Origin: an uncultured Flavobacteriaceae bacterium | GTDB lineage: Bacteria > Bacteroidota > Bacteroidia > Flavobacteriales > Flavobacteriaceae | Assembly: GCA_938092005.1 (NCBI GenBank) | Contig: CALKOU010000014.1 | Span: forward strand, 56,818 to 120,817 | Length of the DNA: 64,000 nucleotides | Direction: 5' to 3' | Shown: in pieces, positions 47,381 to 57,177 of the stretch | Layout: each line of letters starts with the position of its first letter | Numbering within the stretch: position 1 is the first letter of the stretch | Made by a program: the position numbers and the translations under genes | Notes under the pieces: generated by a model | What the model was told of the DNA's origin: nothing | The model's input: the letters and a program-made list of their open reading frames with translations, nothing else | Databases searched by the model: none

Positions 47381-48513
47381 GTTGACTTTATGATTTCTAC
47401 ACCATTTGAAGTTGCAACTAAAATAGGGGTTAGATCAATATCAAATTCTTTTTTGTACGCTTTGGTTGCCCGATCTATGAAAGTGTCTACAAAGTCTTCT
47501 TTTACCAAATTAATAGTGCACCCACCAAAACCTCCACCCATCATGCGGCTACCAACCACCTCAGGCATGTCTTTTGACAGCGCAACCAAAAAGTCCAATT
47601 CGTTACAACTAACTTCATACTTTGCGGACAATCCCTCATGGGCTTCATACATTAATTGCCCAAAATCTTTAATTTTCCCTTCTTGGATAAGTGCTGCTGC
47701 TTGCAAGGTTCTGCTGTTTTCCTGTGACACAAATATTGCCCGTTGATATACTTTTTCAGAAAGCTTGTCTTTGTATGATCGTACGATTTCGCCAGGAACC
47801 TCTGCTAAAAACGCATATTGAGGATACTCTTTTTGAATGACTCGCAGTGCTTCTTCACACGCTTCTCTACGCCTATTGTATGCGCTAGAAGCCAAGTTAT
47901 GCGAAACATTAGTGTTGAGTAATAGTATTTTATAAGGCGTAAAATCTGCTTCTATCAATTTATAGGCTCGTGTTTCACAATTAAGAAGCAACAATTTATT
48001 TTGGTGTCCCATCGTAACGGCAAATTGATCCATAACCCCACATTTGGTACCCACAAAATGGTGTTCTGCCATGCGTGAGATTTCGATTAGTTCTTCATCT
48101 GAAATACCTAAATCAAATAACGCATTTAGTCCTTGAGCCACACCACATTCTAAAGCGGCTGAAGAACTGATACCAGCACCAATAGGAAGCTGACTTGAGA
48201 TATGACAGTCAAATCCACCAAGTTGCCCAGGGCGTGCTCTTTGCACTCCATCAACCACGCCAAGTATGTAGTTTTCCCATTGCGTTTTACTTATTTGTAA
48301 GGGTTGTTGAATGTTAAACGCAAACGATCCTTTATCCTCCGATTTTACACAGCAAAGGTTGTCATCTTTTTTACGAAACAACATGGTCACTTTTCGATCA
48401 ATGGCGGCAGGTAAAACATGGCCTCCATTATAGTCAATATGCTCTCCAATTAAATTAATACGACCTGGTGATTTAACAATAATATCAGCATCCTTATGCT
48501 TAAGTGTGTTCAT
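47377..48513 (-). CDS. galK: galactokinase
   Basis: GHMP kinase that phosphorylates galactose at C1. Motifs: VKSPGRINLIGEHIDYNGGH (galactokinase signature), the P-loop-like GAGISSSAALECGVAQGL, MDQFAVTMGHQNKLLLLNCE, and the third motif VVGSRMMGGGFGGCTINLV. Length 378 is normal. First gene of a minus-strand operon with galT and galM. It lies immediately outside the island's right end, so rhamnose-polysaccharide cargo and galactose use are neighbours, though not shown to be co-regulated. Confidence 0.97.
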   Translation of the reverse strand: MNTLKHKDADIIVKSPGRINLIGEHIDYNGGHVLPAAIDRKVTMLFRKKDDNLCCVKSEDKGSFAFNIQQPLQISKTQWENYILGVVDGVQRARPGQLGGFDCHISSQLPIGAGISSSAALECGVAQGLNALFDLGISDEELIEISRMAEHHFVGTKCGVMDQFAVTMGHQNKLLLLNCETRAYKLIEADFTPYKILLLNTNVSHNLASSAYNRRREACEEALRVIQKEYPQYAFLAEVPGEIVRSYKDKLSEKVYQRAIFVSQENSRTLQAAALIQEGKIKDFGQLMYEAHEGLSAKYEVSCNELDFLVALSKDMPEVVGSRMMGGGFGGCTINLVKEDFVDTFIDRATKAYKKEFDIDLTPILVATSNGVEIIKST

Positions 48514-48621
48514 GTGGGGAAATTTTACATTGCTAATAACGATAAAAATAAAAGATATGTTGTCATGTATGCTACCAGTAATTACCTATACAGCTCCCTA
48601 GTTAAACCATAACACAGGATA

Positions 48622-49707
48622 CTACAAATCCATAACAGCTCTAAAGCCTGTATGAATACTTCCTGTATCTGGGGTGGTTTTCATACGCATAGCATTGCGG
48701 TATCCACTACAATAACTATCATGACATAAAAAACTTCCACCTCTTGTCACGCGTTTTTGCGCATAGGGTTCATTAGCATCATAACTCGATTGTGGTCCTT
48801 TTGGATTTTGAATTGTTTTTCCTGATACCGTTTTATAGTAGTCTTCGTGATACCAGTCTGCACACCATTCCCAAACATTTCCAGACATGTCGAATAATCC
48901 GTAATTATTAGGCGCATATGATTGTACGGGTGCACTGAGATAATACCCGTCACGGAGTTTGTTTTCATATGGAAAACCTCCTTCCCAAGTGTTGGCTTTA
49001 GGCTTACCTGCATTTAAATCCTCATTACCCCAAGAATAAATTGCATTTTGAAAACCGCCTCTACTAGCATATTCCCATTCCGCTTCTGTTGGCAAACGCT
49101 TACCTGCCCACTCACAATAGGCAACTGCATCATACCAGCTAACATGCACCACGGGGTGGTTTTCTTTATCTTTTATTGAGCTTCCTTCCCCTTCGGGCTG
49201 ACGCCAATTTGCATTAGACTTCCACTTCCACCATTGGCTTGGATTCGAAAGCTGAACAGGGTGGTCAGTAGCCATAAAAACAAGAGACGCAGGCTGCAAT
49301 TGATTTTCATCAGGCTTTGGTGTGCCAGGTGGCAATTCATGTTTGATCACCTCCCAATCAATGGCTTGCTCAGCAGTGGTAACATAACCCGTAGCTTCAA
49401 CAAAGGCCGCAAATTGAGCGTTGGTTACTTCATGAATATCCATCCAAAAAGAATCCACTAAAACCTCATGCTTAGGATACTCGTCACGCCACGCTTGTTC
49501 ATCATCAGCTCCCATATTAAACTTACCACCAGGGATCAAAACCATCTCTTTTGTAGGAGTACTGTCAAGCTGCTTTTGTGAAATTTTGTTTGACGCCGCA
49601 AATCTGCTGTAGGTTGGTGTACAACTATGACCAGCCGTTTGCTGTTGTTTTGGGGATTGCTGGCAACTCCATGTTAAAATCAAGACTAAAAAACATAGTA
49701 ATCTCAT
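48622..49707 (-). CDS. formylglycine-generating enzyme (sulfatase-modifying factor), exported
   Basis: Oxidises the active-site Cys of sulfatases (CxPSR) to formylglycine. The FGE-sulfatase fold runs over residues about 50-361: MVLIPGGKFNMGADDEQAWR, EVLVDSFWMDIHEVTNAQFA, VVHVSWYDAVAYCEWAGKRL, PTEAEWEYASRGG, LFDMSGNVWEWCADWY. The copper-binding pair of genuine FGEs is present: S-F-L-C-H-D-S-Y-C (Cys328 and Cys333), followed by YRNAMRMKTTPDTGSIHTGF. The N-terminus is a lipoprotein-like signal (VLILTWSC, Cys15), so maturation would happen outside the cytoplasm. It could activate the two Cys-type sulfatases of the island. Confidence 0.92.
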   Translation of the reverse strand: MRLLCFLVLILTWSCQQSPKQQQTAGHSCTPTYSRFAASNKISQKQLDSTPTKEMVLIPGGKFNMGADDEQAWRDEYPKHEVLVDSFWMDIHEVTNAQFAAFVEATGYVTTAEQAIDWEVIKHELPPGTPKPDENQLQPASLVFMATDHPVQLSNPSQWWKWKSNANWRQPEGEGSSIKDKENHPVVHVSWYDAVAYCEWAGKRLPTEAEWEYASRGGFQNAIYSWGNEDLNAGKPKANTWEGGFPYENKLRDGYYLSAPVQSYAPNNYGLFDMSGNVWEWCADWYHEDYYKTVSGKTIQNPKGPQSSYDANEPYAQKRVTRGGSFLCHDSYCSGYRNAMRMKTTPDTGSIHTGFRAVMDL

Positions 49708-49711
49708 AAGG

Positions 49712-49719
49712 CAAAGCTA
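49712..49719 (-). promoter_or_regulatory. -7 box TAGCTTTG abutting the formylglycine-generating enzyme start
   Basis: A TAnnTTTG match on the minus strand, 4 nt before the ATG at 49707. Confidence 0.4.
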
Positions 49720-49795
49720 TTAACTTTTGAAGATTTTAGATTAAAAAAACAAACTCTTTTAAAAAAGGAACATAAATTTAGTGCGTGCTGAGCTT

Positions 49796-51463
49796 TTAAC
49801 CTCCAGCACCCTTTATAATTTTTTTAACTTCAGATCGAACACCGTCGTCTAACTTAACGTAATAAACATTATTGCCAAGTGTGGACATATCAATAAAGTC
49901 AAAATTTGTATTCCCAAAATTCAGAACACCACGCTTTAGAAGCTGTCCACTAACATTAAAAATACGATATTCAGCATTTTTAATGTTGTAGGGTGTTATA
50001 ACTTGAAGTTTATCTATAACTGGGTTAGGACTTGCAACCCATTTCGTTTTTGAAGAAACAGTATTTACACCTAAAGCATAGCAAGATGCATCCACAAAGT
50101 ATGTTGATTTTATGAGGTCTTGGATTTTGGTGTTAACAAAACTTTTTTGATGGGTTTGATCAAAAAAAGCATGGTCTATTACAGCATCTTCAGCACCCAG
50201 AAAATCTTGCATAAGTGTTGCAAATACTTGTCGGTAGTCGTGCTGCACCGTTTTGATTTGCCAATTATTATCCGAACTGGCTTCCGTTAAATCAACATTT
50301 ACACCAGAAATACCCCCATCAACAGGTTTTCCAAACACAAACATTGGCGCAATTTCGCCATGGTCTGTGCCTAAATTTCCATTCTGTTTGGCCTTGCGAC
50401 CAAACTCAGAAAAAGTTAAACCGATAACATCATCGCCTATGGAATCTGAATTAATATCTTGAACAAATGCATCAATTGCAGTTGAAAGTTCTGTAAGCAA
50501 GTTAGTATGTTTTCCGTTGATATCATCAATGGCTTGGTTCTGCGCATTGTGCGTATCAAACCCACCAATAGTTACCATGTAAATTTTCGTTTCAATACCT
50601 CCACGCATTAAGCGTGCAACTGTTTTTAGTTGATTTGCCAAATCAGTATTAGGGTAACTTACAAGGTTTTCTGCTCCATTAGCGTTAAATGCTGTTTGGA
50701 TGGACTCAGCATAAGTGTTGGCTGCTTTGTCAGTATCTATAATGTATTGTAGCTCTTTTCCATAGTGCGTGTTTGTAGGGATAGTACTAGGTGGCTGACC
50801 AGCCAAACCATTGAGTACTGAGTAAAAATTTTGTGAATCTTGCCCTTCAATGTTAAGTGCCAAACCATGTTCGTGCTCAGCATGGAAACCTAACCAAGTA
50901 TTGCTTGAACCCATTTGAATAGCAACAGGGTAATTTGAAGGCAACAAATCAGCATAAGCATCCTCCATAAAACGCCCTAACCAACCACTTTCTTTTCCGT
51001 TATCCCAACTGTTGCCGTCGTTTCCTGTGGCCCAAAGGTCTTTAGCTGCAAAGTGACTTCTATTAGCAGTAGGATAGCCCACAGACTGCATAATACGCAA
51101 CATCCCTGCATCATATAAGCCTTTAAAACCATAATTGTTTTCGCCTGAAAGTAACGCAGGATTAAAAATCAAATCTTGATTTGAGCCCGCTTTCGACACA
51201 TCAACAGCCAAATTATTATAATTAGATACCGGAATATGAATATCTGGACGCAATGTTTCTTTATAATACCCGTAGTTGTCATACGGAATTATAGTGTTGA
51301 GCCCATCGTTGCCCCCTTTAAGTTCAATAAGAACAATTTTGCGATTTGAAATATCACAACCCATTGAAGTTTCTGCAAGCTTAAGCGCAGCTCCAACTTC
51401 ATATGGAAGTAACCCTAGTGCAGAAGCTGTAGCTGATAATTTAATAAAATCTCTTCTTCTCAT
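49796..51463 (-). CDS. DUF1501 protein with T9SS C-terminal sorting domain
   Basis: A 555-residue secreted protein. N-terminal Tat-like signal (RRRDFIKLSATASALGLLP); DUF1501 core with IVLIELKGGNDGLNTIIPYD, GMLRIMQSVGYPTANRSHFA, YMVTIGGFDTHNAQ, GLTFSEFGRKAKQNGNLGTD and HGEIAPMFVFG. The last ~85 residues are a type A T9SS sorting domain (ASPNPVIDKLQVI, YRIFNVSGQLLKRGVL, NNVYYVKLDDGVRSEVKKI), so the protein goes to the cell surface. It pairs with the DUF1800 gene ending 5 nt upstream. The pair is widespread but its reaction is unknown. Confidence 0.9.
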   Translation of the reverse strand: MRRRDFIKLSATASALGLLPYEVGAALKLAETSMGCDISNRKIVLIELKGGNDGLNTIIPYDNYGYYKETLRPDIHIPVSNYNNLAVDVSKAGSNQDLIFNPALLSGENNYGFKGLYDAGMLRIMQSVGYPTANRSHFAAKDLWATGNDGNSWDNGKESGWLGRFMEDAYADLLPSNYPVAIQMGSSNTWLGFHAEHEHGLALNIEGQDSQNFYSVLNGLAGQPPSTIPTNTHYGKELQYIIDTDKAANTYAESIQTAFNANGAENLVSYPNTDLANQLKTVARLMRGGIETKIYMVTIGGFDTHNAQNQAIDDINGKHTNLLTELSTAIDAFVQDINSDSIGDDVIGLTFSEFGRKAKQNGNLGTDHGEIAPMFVFGKPVDGGISGVNVDLTEASSDNNWQIKTVQHDYRQVFATLMQDFLGAEDAVIDHAFFDQTHQKSFVNTKIQDLIKSTYFVDASCYALGVNTVSSKTKWVASPNPVIDKLQVITPYNIKNAEYRIFNVSGQLLKRGVLNFGNTNFDFIDMSTLGNNVYYVKLDDGVRSEVKKIIKGAGG

Positions 51464-51468
51464 CCGTA

Positions 51469-53310
51469 TTACATAATTTGAAATTCAGCTGCATTAATCA
51501 TTCTCAAAAACAAATCGTCAAGTCTGTTTTTTACAAAAACAGCAGCATCTTCAGAGGTATCGTTTTGGTTTGCGTAAGCCACCCAGGCATCATACCAAAT
51601 ATAGCTTACCTCACCATCGTTTATCAATGATTTAGTGAAATACGAAATACGATTCGCATCAATGGCTTCGCAATACAATAAATCGGATAGCTCTTGAACA
51701 AGAGCTGCTGCATCACTCGGATCTGAGCAATTATTTTGAACAAAATCGATGCTGTTGAAGTACGACCAAATTCTAGTGTAACTTACACGACCACTTGCAC
51801 TGTAATTTGCTCCTTTTATCTGATTATTACCATTGCCGTAATTATCGTTGTAGTCACTCCCAACAAAGGACTTAATCGTGTTGTATCGGGCAAGAATATT
51901 GTTGGAACCAAACCAGGCCCTGTCGTAAGTTGGCGCTTGATAATCAGCTGGATACCCCGCAACTGTAGATGGCGCAAAAATTTTCATGCCACTAAACGGA
52001 AAATAATTTTGGTGAGAAAACGACCACCAAAACAAGTAAAACCTATAATTTTCATTTTTGTATGCTTGTGAAGCACCTTGAGCAATTTGTGGGGTGTTTG
52101 GGTTTGGAATGCGAATGTCTAAAATCGAAATAAGTTCGTTAAAAAATTGAAGTGGACTCTTGATTATGCCTCCAATGTTTTCATTCGTGCTGTCGCTGTC
52201 GTCTAAATCAAAAAAATGCTTTGAAGTTAGTAGCGTAATTAGAACTTCTTTGATGTTGTAGTCGTTGTCAAGTAATTGTTGTGCAAGTGGAGTGATGACA
52301 GTATCTTCTATTGTTTGATCCCATTCACTTCTTACATACATGCGATACAGCTTCCTTACATAGTTTTTTGCAGTTTCTAAACGATTAAAAATCATATCCA
52401 CAAAATCATCTAGTTCATCGTGTATAGATGTGGTCGTATTTCCACCTGAAATTGTTTTAGCATCAAATGCATGACTAAACGTTTTATTGCCAGTGTCGTG
52501 CTGATTTACGTTGATGTACCCCATTGGAATACCATTAGGATAGTGAGGCAGTTGGGCTGTGTCAGCATCATAGATGTTGCGATCACGTTTATTCTTAATT
52601 CCAGAGAACACTCTTGCCGCTTGAACTACATCGTGTTCGGTATAATTTGTGTAATCTCCTTCTGCAACTTGAGTGCCTTTGCCAATGGTAAACAGTTCTA
52701 AAAATTCTCTTGCATAATTCTCGTTTGGGCTGTTTTTATTATTCTGACCATTGTCCAAATAATAAAGCATGGAATTATCGAAAGAAATTTTTCGTGCTAA
52801 GTCTTTGATACTCTTGTCTGAAAAAAATCTTATTAAATTTAAATAATCAAAAAAGTGAGCAGCTCGACCAGCGCCGTCATCCTTTGAGACTGTAAAGGTT
52901 GTAAACAAAAACCAAGTAAGTTTATCAATAAGAGTGTTTTGCTTAAGCGTATTGTACCACCACCATCCAGTTACGATTCCACGTTTGGGACCTTGCCTGC
53001 AGGGATAAGTTGCATTTGTCCAAGCTGCTTTGTTAATCCAGTAACCATCTTGAATGCCCGGACAATTGTTGGCATTAGGGCCAATCGTCACAGGGTCGTT
53101 CGGCCAATCCCAAGCAAAGGATTTTGGGGCGTCTAAAACGGCCATTACTTCTTGCGGCGTTTTACCCGTCATTTCGTCCAACAATGTTTTAGAATATTGA
53201 AAACAAGAACGGCGCAAAAGGTGTTTTGCAAGCCTTTGATTAAGGACTCCCGTATATTGATCTAATGGATCCAAAATGTTGATGCTGTTATTATTATAAT
53301 GCTGCAGCAA
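51469..53310 (-). CDS. DUF1800-domain protein
   Basis: A 613-residue protein. DUF1800 segments: LAKHLLRRSCFQYSKTLLDE, MTGKTPQEVMAVLDAP, GRAAHFFDYLNLIRFFSD, MLYYLDNGQNNKNSPNENYA, REFLELFTIGKG and TEHDVVQAARVFSG. Near the C-terminus, FAPSTVAGYPADYQAPTYDR and AWFGSNNILARYNTI are typical. No ATG is near the 5' end; translation probably starts at TTG 53310 and the mature N-terminus is uncertain. It is translated just before the DUF1501 gene, the usual partner. The 134-nt gap upstream holds no gene. Confidence 0.88.
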   Translation of the reverse strand: MLQHYNNNSINILDPLDQYTGVLNQRLAKHLLRRSCFQYSKTLLDEMTGKTPQEVMAVLDAPKSFAWDWPNDPVTIGPNANNCPGIQDGYWINKAAWTNATYPCRQGPKRGIVTGWWWYNTLKQNTLIDKLTWFLFTTFTVSKDDGAGRAAHFFDYLNLIRFFSDKSIKDLARKISFDNSMLYYLDNGQNNKNSPNENYAREFLELFTIGKGTQVAEGDYTNYTEHDVVQAARVFSGIKNKRDRNIYDADTAQLPHYPNGIPMGYINVNQHDTGNKTFSHAFDAKTISGGNTTTSIHDELDDFVDMIFNRLETAKNYVRKLYRMYVRSEWDQTIEDTVITPLAQQLLDNDYNIKEVLITLLTSKHFFDLDDSDSTNENIGGIIKSPLQFFNELISILDIRIPNPNTPQIAQGASQAYKNENYRFYLFWWSFSHQNYFPFSGMKIFAPSTVAGYPADYQAPTYDRAWFGSNNILARYNTIKSFVGSDYNDNYGNGNNQIKGANYSASGRVSYTRIWSYFNSIDFVQNNCSDPSDAAALVQELSDLLYCEAIDANRISYFTKSLINDGEVSYIWYDAWVAYANQNDTSEDAAVFVKNRLDDLFLRMINAAEFQIM

Positions 53311-53444
53311 TTTAGCCGTTTTTTATGATGATAAATCAAAATATTTATCATTAAGTTCACAATATACAATTATTTGTGTTGCTTTTCAAATTCTAATTTA
53401 CTGATTGGCTGGTTGTTACTCTCTGGATATGGTTTTAAAACAGC

Positions 53445-55685
53445 TTAGTTGAGCACCCATCGCAATCCAACAAAAAAGCGCACCCCTTGGTTTGAAGCAT
53501 ACACATATGAAGGGTCAAAAGTAAGCGCATAAGGATTAGATGCTGTTGGCAGTACATTTCCTGAATCATCAAAATCCACTTGCTCATCAAAAGGGTCAAA
53601 AGCACGGGCAATGCTATTTTTAGCAGGTGTGAAATTCAATATGTTTTTAACACCAACAAACGACTCCAATGTATTGTTCCATTTTTTTGTGAGTTGTACG
53701 TTCACAATACTAAACGTGGGAGAAAAAGGCGGTCTTGGATCTAAAGCTCCTAAGGTTGGCAACTTAAGAGGACCTGTTGTTACACCTGTCAAATCAAAAG
53801 TGAGGTTGTGTAAAGACCATTTCTTTTCTATTTTCCAAACGCCTTGAAAACGTTCCGTGAGGTAAGGTCTGGTTTTCGAGCCCGATTCTTCAGTGAAACT
53901 ATCCATATACGTAGCGCCAAGGTTAATTCTAACACCATTCTGATGTAACAAATTTACATTCAAAGAAGCACCCGTTGAAACAAAGGTTCCATTTAGGTTT
54001 CCGTAAATGATTTTATTTGAATCTGTGTCGTAATCCGGAATAATTTTATTTGAGAAAACGGTATAAAACAAACTAAAATCAATATCAAAAATTGTCCCTT
54101 TTTTAAAGTAGTATTTTTTGACGTAGTTCAAGTTTACATTCCAAGATTGCTCAGGTTTCAACTCGTCAACAAAAACCACGTCTCGTGCGCCAGTTAAAGC
54201 AGCATGATCCTCGGTAAATACCTGAGCCACACGATATCCCGTACCAGCACTTAAACGCAAAATAGAACTTTTGTCTTGATTATTGATTTTATAATTAAGC
54301 CTTGGCGTTAAGATACCCCCATGAATGGAATTATGATCGTAACGAACTCCTAAAAGCAAGGTGTTTGTTGCATTAAATTTTGTTTCATTTTGAATAAAAA
54401 TACCTGGCAAATGTGCTATTGCAGCTTCGTTTTTCCCAACTGTTTCGTCAAATGTTGCTGTGGTATCATCATCATAATACGTGTAACGGTATGCCGCACC
54501 TAACAACAAATCATTGTTTGCTAGGCTTTTATTCCAAACCATTTGTCCAAAACCGATGGTTTGTTTGGCGTTAAAAAGGGTTGTGCCGTACACCGAATTT
54601 TGATCATGGTTGTTAAAGCTAAATTGTAATGATAAATCACTATTGAATTGATAGCTTCCAAAAACCTCAACCCTAGAAGTTAGAATACTCTCTCCATAAA
54701 TCTCGTCTCCACCCCTGTATTTTGGCTGCCATTGCATTTGCCCTCCCCATCTGTCTTCGTAAACAAAACGCGTGGCTAACGATAGCTTGTTACCAAATGT
54801 AAACTTGTTGAAAATAGAGATGCGATCTTGAAGCGTTAAATCCGTAAAGCCATCGCTATTGTTATCAATAGGATTTGAATAATTGTAATAATTGACTCCT
54901 AGCAGTCCCGAAGAATCATTAAACAAGTTGTACTTATAACCCAAATCTGTATTTACTTCTCCCCAACCTGATAGAAAACTGTTTAATGAAAACTTAGGCG
55001 TGTTTTCGGGCAACTTGGTAATCAAGTTAATAATACCACCTATTGCCTCTGAGCCATAAAGTGTGGATGCTGGACCCTTAACGATCTCAACCCGCTCAAT
55101 CAATGCCTGTGGTATTCCAGAAAGCCCATAAACGGTAGATAACCCACTAACAATAGGCAGGCCGTCGATTAACACCATAGTATAGCTCCCCTCTTGACCA
55201 TTAATGTGAATATCCCCTGTATTACACACATTGCAATTCAATTGTGGGCGTATTCCATTTACGTTTTCAAGCGCTTCAAAAACAGAAGCTGTAGGATTTG
55301 CTTTGAAAAAAGCTTTCCCGTAGACCTCAACAGGTACTGGACTATCCAGTTTTGAAACTGGCTTTAGTGTACCTGATATCACAACCTCATCTAACAAATC
55401 ATTCGATTCTAACTCAATAACGCCCAAGTCAGCAGTGGCATATGTAACCGTTATTGTTTTTGTCTTATACCCCGTGTAAGAAATGACAAGTTCAGGTTGC
55501 TTTTGTTCGGTATATATTGAAAATGTTCCTTTGCTGTTTGTGGTTACACCAGTGTTTGAATTTATAAAATAAACCGCTGCTGCTTCTAGGGGCTCACCAT
55601 TTGAAAAAACACTACCGTTTATACGATAATTTTGTGCGTTTGCTGAGTTAACAACAAATAGAATAAAAAAAAAACGGAGTTGCAA
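53445..55685 (-). CDS. TonB-dependent outer-membrane receptor
   Basis: A 746-residue receptor. Signal peptide (MQLRFFFILFVVNSANAQ) with a TTG start; carboxypeptidase-regulatory-like domain (about 20-95, GSVFSNGEPLEAAAVYFINS); then the plug with ENVNGIRPQLNCNVCNTGDI, HINGQEGSYTMVLIDGLPI, ALIERVEIVKGPASTLYGSE and AIGGIINLITK; then a beta-barrel (FTFGNKLSLATRFVYEDRWG) ending in an aromatic residue pattern (YASNQGVRFFVGLRWVLN). The ligand is not evident; the CNVCNTGDIHINGQ plug segment recurs in a Bacteroidetes receptor subgroup. No SusD-like partner lies beside it. Confidence 0.9.
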   Translation of the reverse strand: MQLRFFFILFVVNSANAQNYRINGSVFSNGEPLEAAAVYFINSNTGVTTNSKGTFSIYTEQKQPELVISYTGYKTKTITVTYATADLGVIELESNDLLDEVVISGTLKPVSKLDSPVPVEVYGKAFFKANPTASVFEALENVNGIRPQLNCNVCNTGDIHINGQEGSYTMVLIDGLPIVSGLSTVYGLSGIPQALIERVEIVKGPASTLYGSEAIGGIINLITKLPENTPKFSLNSFLSGWGEVNTDLGYKYNLFNDSSGLLGVNYYNYSNPIDNNSDGFTDLTLQDRISIFNKFTFGNKLSLATRFVYEDRWGGQMQWQPKYRGGDEIYGESILTSRVEVFGSYQFNSDLSLQFSFNNHDQNSVYGTTLFNAKQTIGFGQMVWNKSLANNDLLLGAAYRYTYYDDDTTATFDETVGKNEAAIAHLPGIFIQNETKFNATNTLLLGVRYDHNSIHGGILTPRLNYKINNQDKSSILRLSAGTGYRVAQVFTEDHAALTGARDVVFVDELKPEQSWNVNLNYVKKYYFKKGTIFDIDFSLFYTVFSNKIIPDYDTDSNKIIYGNLNGTFVSTGASLNVNLLHQNGVRINLGATYMDSFTEESGSKTRPYLTERFQGVWKIEKKWSLHNLTFDLTGVTTGPLKLPTLGALDPRPPFSPTFSIVNVQLTKKWNNTLESFVGVKNILNFTPAKNSIARAFDPFDEQVDFDDSGNVLPTASNPYALTFDPSYVYASNQGVRFFVGLRWVLN

Positions 55686-55702
55686 TGCTTAAATTTTCGG
55701 CA

Positions 55703-55710
55703 CAAAAATA
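55703..55710 (-). promoter_or_regulatory. -7 box TATTTTTG upstream of the TonB receptor gene
   Basis: A TAnnTTTG match on the minus strand, 17 nt before the TTG start at 55685. Confidence 0.45.
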
Positions 55711-55767
55711 CTGATCACACTCAATATAATGGAGGTTTATTATAAATAAAACGTAAAAAATCAGAAG

Positions 55768-57177
55768 TTAAAGTCTGAGCTTAAGTCCCAGTTGAGCTGT
55801 AGCAGTATTGGCATTTGCGGGATTCATGACAGCAGTCATGTTATTTAATGCTAAGGATATCTGCAACGCCCCAATGTTTAAATTACCTCCTAAACCAACG
55901 TAGCTATTATTACCGTCAAAAACGACATTCCCTGAAAGACTCAATGTGTTTAACACGAGCATGTTCAAAGAAGTTGCTAGCAACTGTTGATTGAAATAGT
56001 TAAAACGCTGCAATGTATAAACTAATCCAGCATTAATATTTGTACCAAGTGCGTATTGTGCACCTAAGTATACTTGATATGGGAGTGATTGCGTGTATGC
56101 TGTTTTGGCCTCATTAAACTTAAATGAATTTTTAAATTCCTCTGTCAATTCGTCAATAACATCTTCTGGTTTTTGATAGTCATCGAGGGTTTCATCATAG
56201 GAGTTGCTTAAATCTGCAGGTGCATAACGATATGTGGCATTTTGCACGATGCGTTGGGCATCCTGTTTCCACCGAATGCTTCCAAGGTCTGTAACACTAG
56301 CACTTAAAACGAATTTATCGGTTGGTTTGAAAACAACCCCAAAATCAGCGGCAATACCTGGGTTTTCGTTCCCAAAAAGCATCTCAGTTGCACTTAAATC
56401 TTGATTGTTAAAGTTCGCTCCATTAATAATTTGATAGGCATCATAGCTAAAAGTAACAGGGCCTGATACCAAAAATTCAGCGTTAGAAGTAACGTCTATA
56501 TAATTTTCAAAATCTACCCCCTGCATACTAAGGTCGAATCTATTGGTGGTAAGGTTATAGTTCCCTTGTAGGTATTTTAGATTAATGCCTGCCCAAAGGC
56601 GTTTTCCAATCTTTCTGCCATAGCTTAAACTAAACTCGCGCATCGCAGTGGCGTTAAGCCCCAAACTACCCTGCATAAGACGTGAATAGCTTAAGGCATT
56701 ACCTTGCGTAAACAGCGTAATGAAATCATCGTCAAAATGCATATTACTCATTGTTCTTAAACGCATAGCAATGCTTATGTGATGTGGTTTTTCAAATGCA
56801 TTTTCTTCCTTTGGGTTTCCAGTTTTAAAAGAAACTCTAAACACGGTTAAATCCGTTGAAGTGGCTATATGATTTGTTGCTCCGATGGCATTTCTAAACT
56901 TTGGAATATCAAGCACTAAGGAATCGGCATAAACTCCAGTACCTTTATGAATAATATCACTGTATTTAACATTACTGTGAAAACCCATTTCAACATTCAT
57001 AAGGGCAATTTCAAACTTATCATTAGCATACATTGCTGGATTGAATCGTGTTTTTGAAGACTCTTTAAACTGATGGTATGAGGTTAAATTTACTTGCCCT
57101 CGAATGGGCTCTGATAAAAACAAGATTGAACAAGTCAACAAAAAAACACAATACTTACTAGAAAACAAATTAGTCAT
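55768..57177 (-). CDS. DUF5723 outer-membrane beta-barrel protein
   Basis: A 469-residue exported protein with an N-terminal signal (VFLLTCSILFLSEPIRGQ). The body is rich in beta-strands with alternating aromatic residues: SSKTRFNPAMYANDKFEIAL, FSLSYGRKIGKRLWAGINLK, DLGSIRWKQDAQRI, PYQVYLGAQYALGTNINAGL, GGNLNIGALQISLALNNM. This is the DUF5723 family, a porin-like barrel seen in gliding Bacteroidetes. It overlaps the upstream lipoprotein gene by 8 nt; the two are encoded as a pair. Function unknown. Confidence 0.88.
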   Translation of the reverse strand: MTNLFSSKYCVFLLTCSILFLSEPIRGQVNLTSYHQFKESSKTRFNPAMYANDKFEIALMNVEMGFHSNVKYSDIIHKGTGVYADSLVLDIPKFRNAIGATNHIATSTDLTVFRVSFKTGNPKEENAFEKPHHISIAMRLRTMSNMHFDDDFITLFTQGNALSYSRLMQGSLGLNATAMREFSLSYGRKIGKRLWAGINLKYLQGNYNLTTNRFDLSMQGVDFENYIDVTSNAEFLVSGPVTFSYDAYQIINGANFNNQDLSATEMLFGNENPGIAADFGVVFKPTDKFVLSASVTDLGSIRWKQDAQRIVQNATYRYAPADLSNSYDETLDDYQKPEDVIDELTEEFKNSFKFNEAKTAYTQSLPYQVYLGAQYALGTNINAGLVYTLQRFNYFNQQLLATSLNMLVLNTLSLSGNVVFDGNNSYVGLGGNLNIGALQISLALNNMTAVMNPANANTATAQLGLKLRL

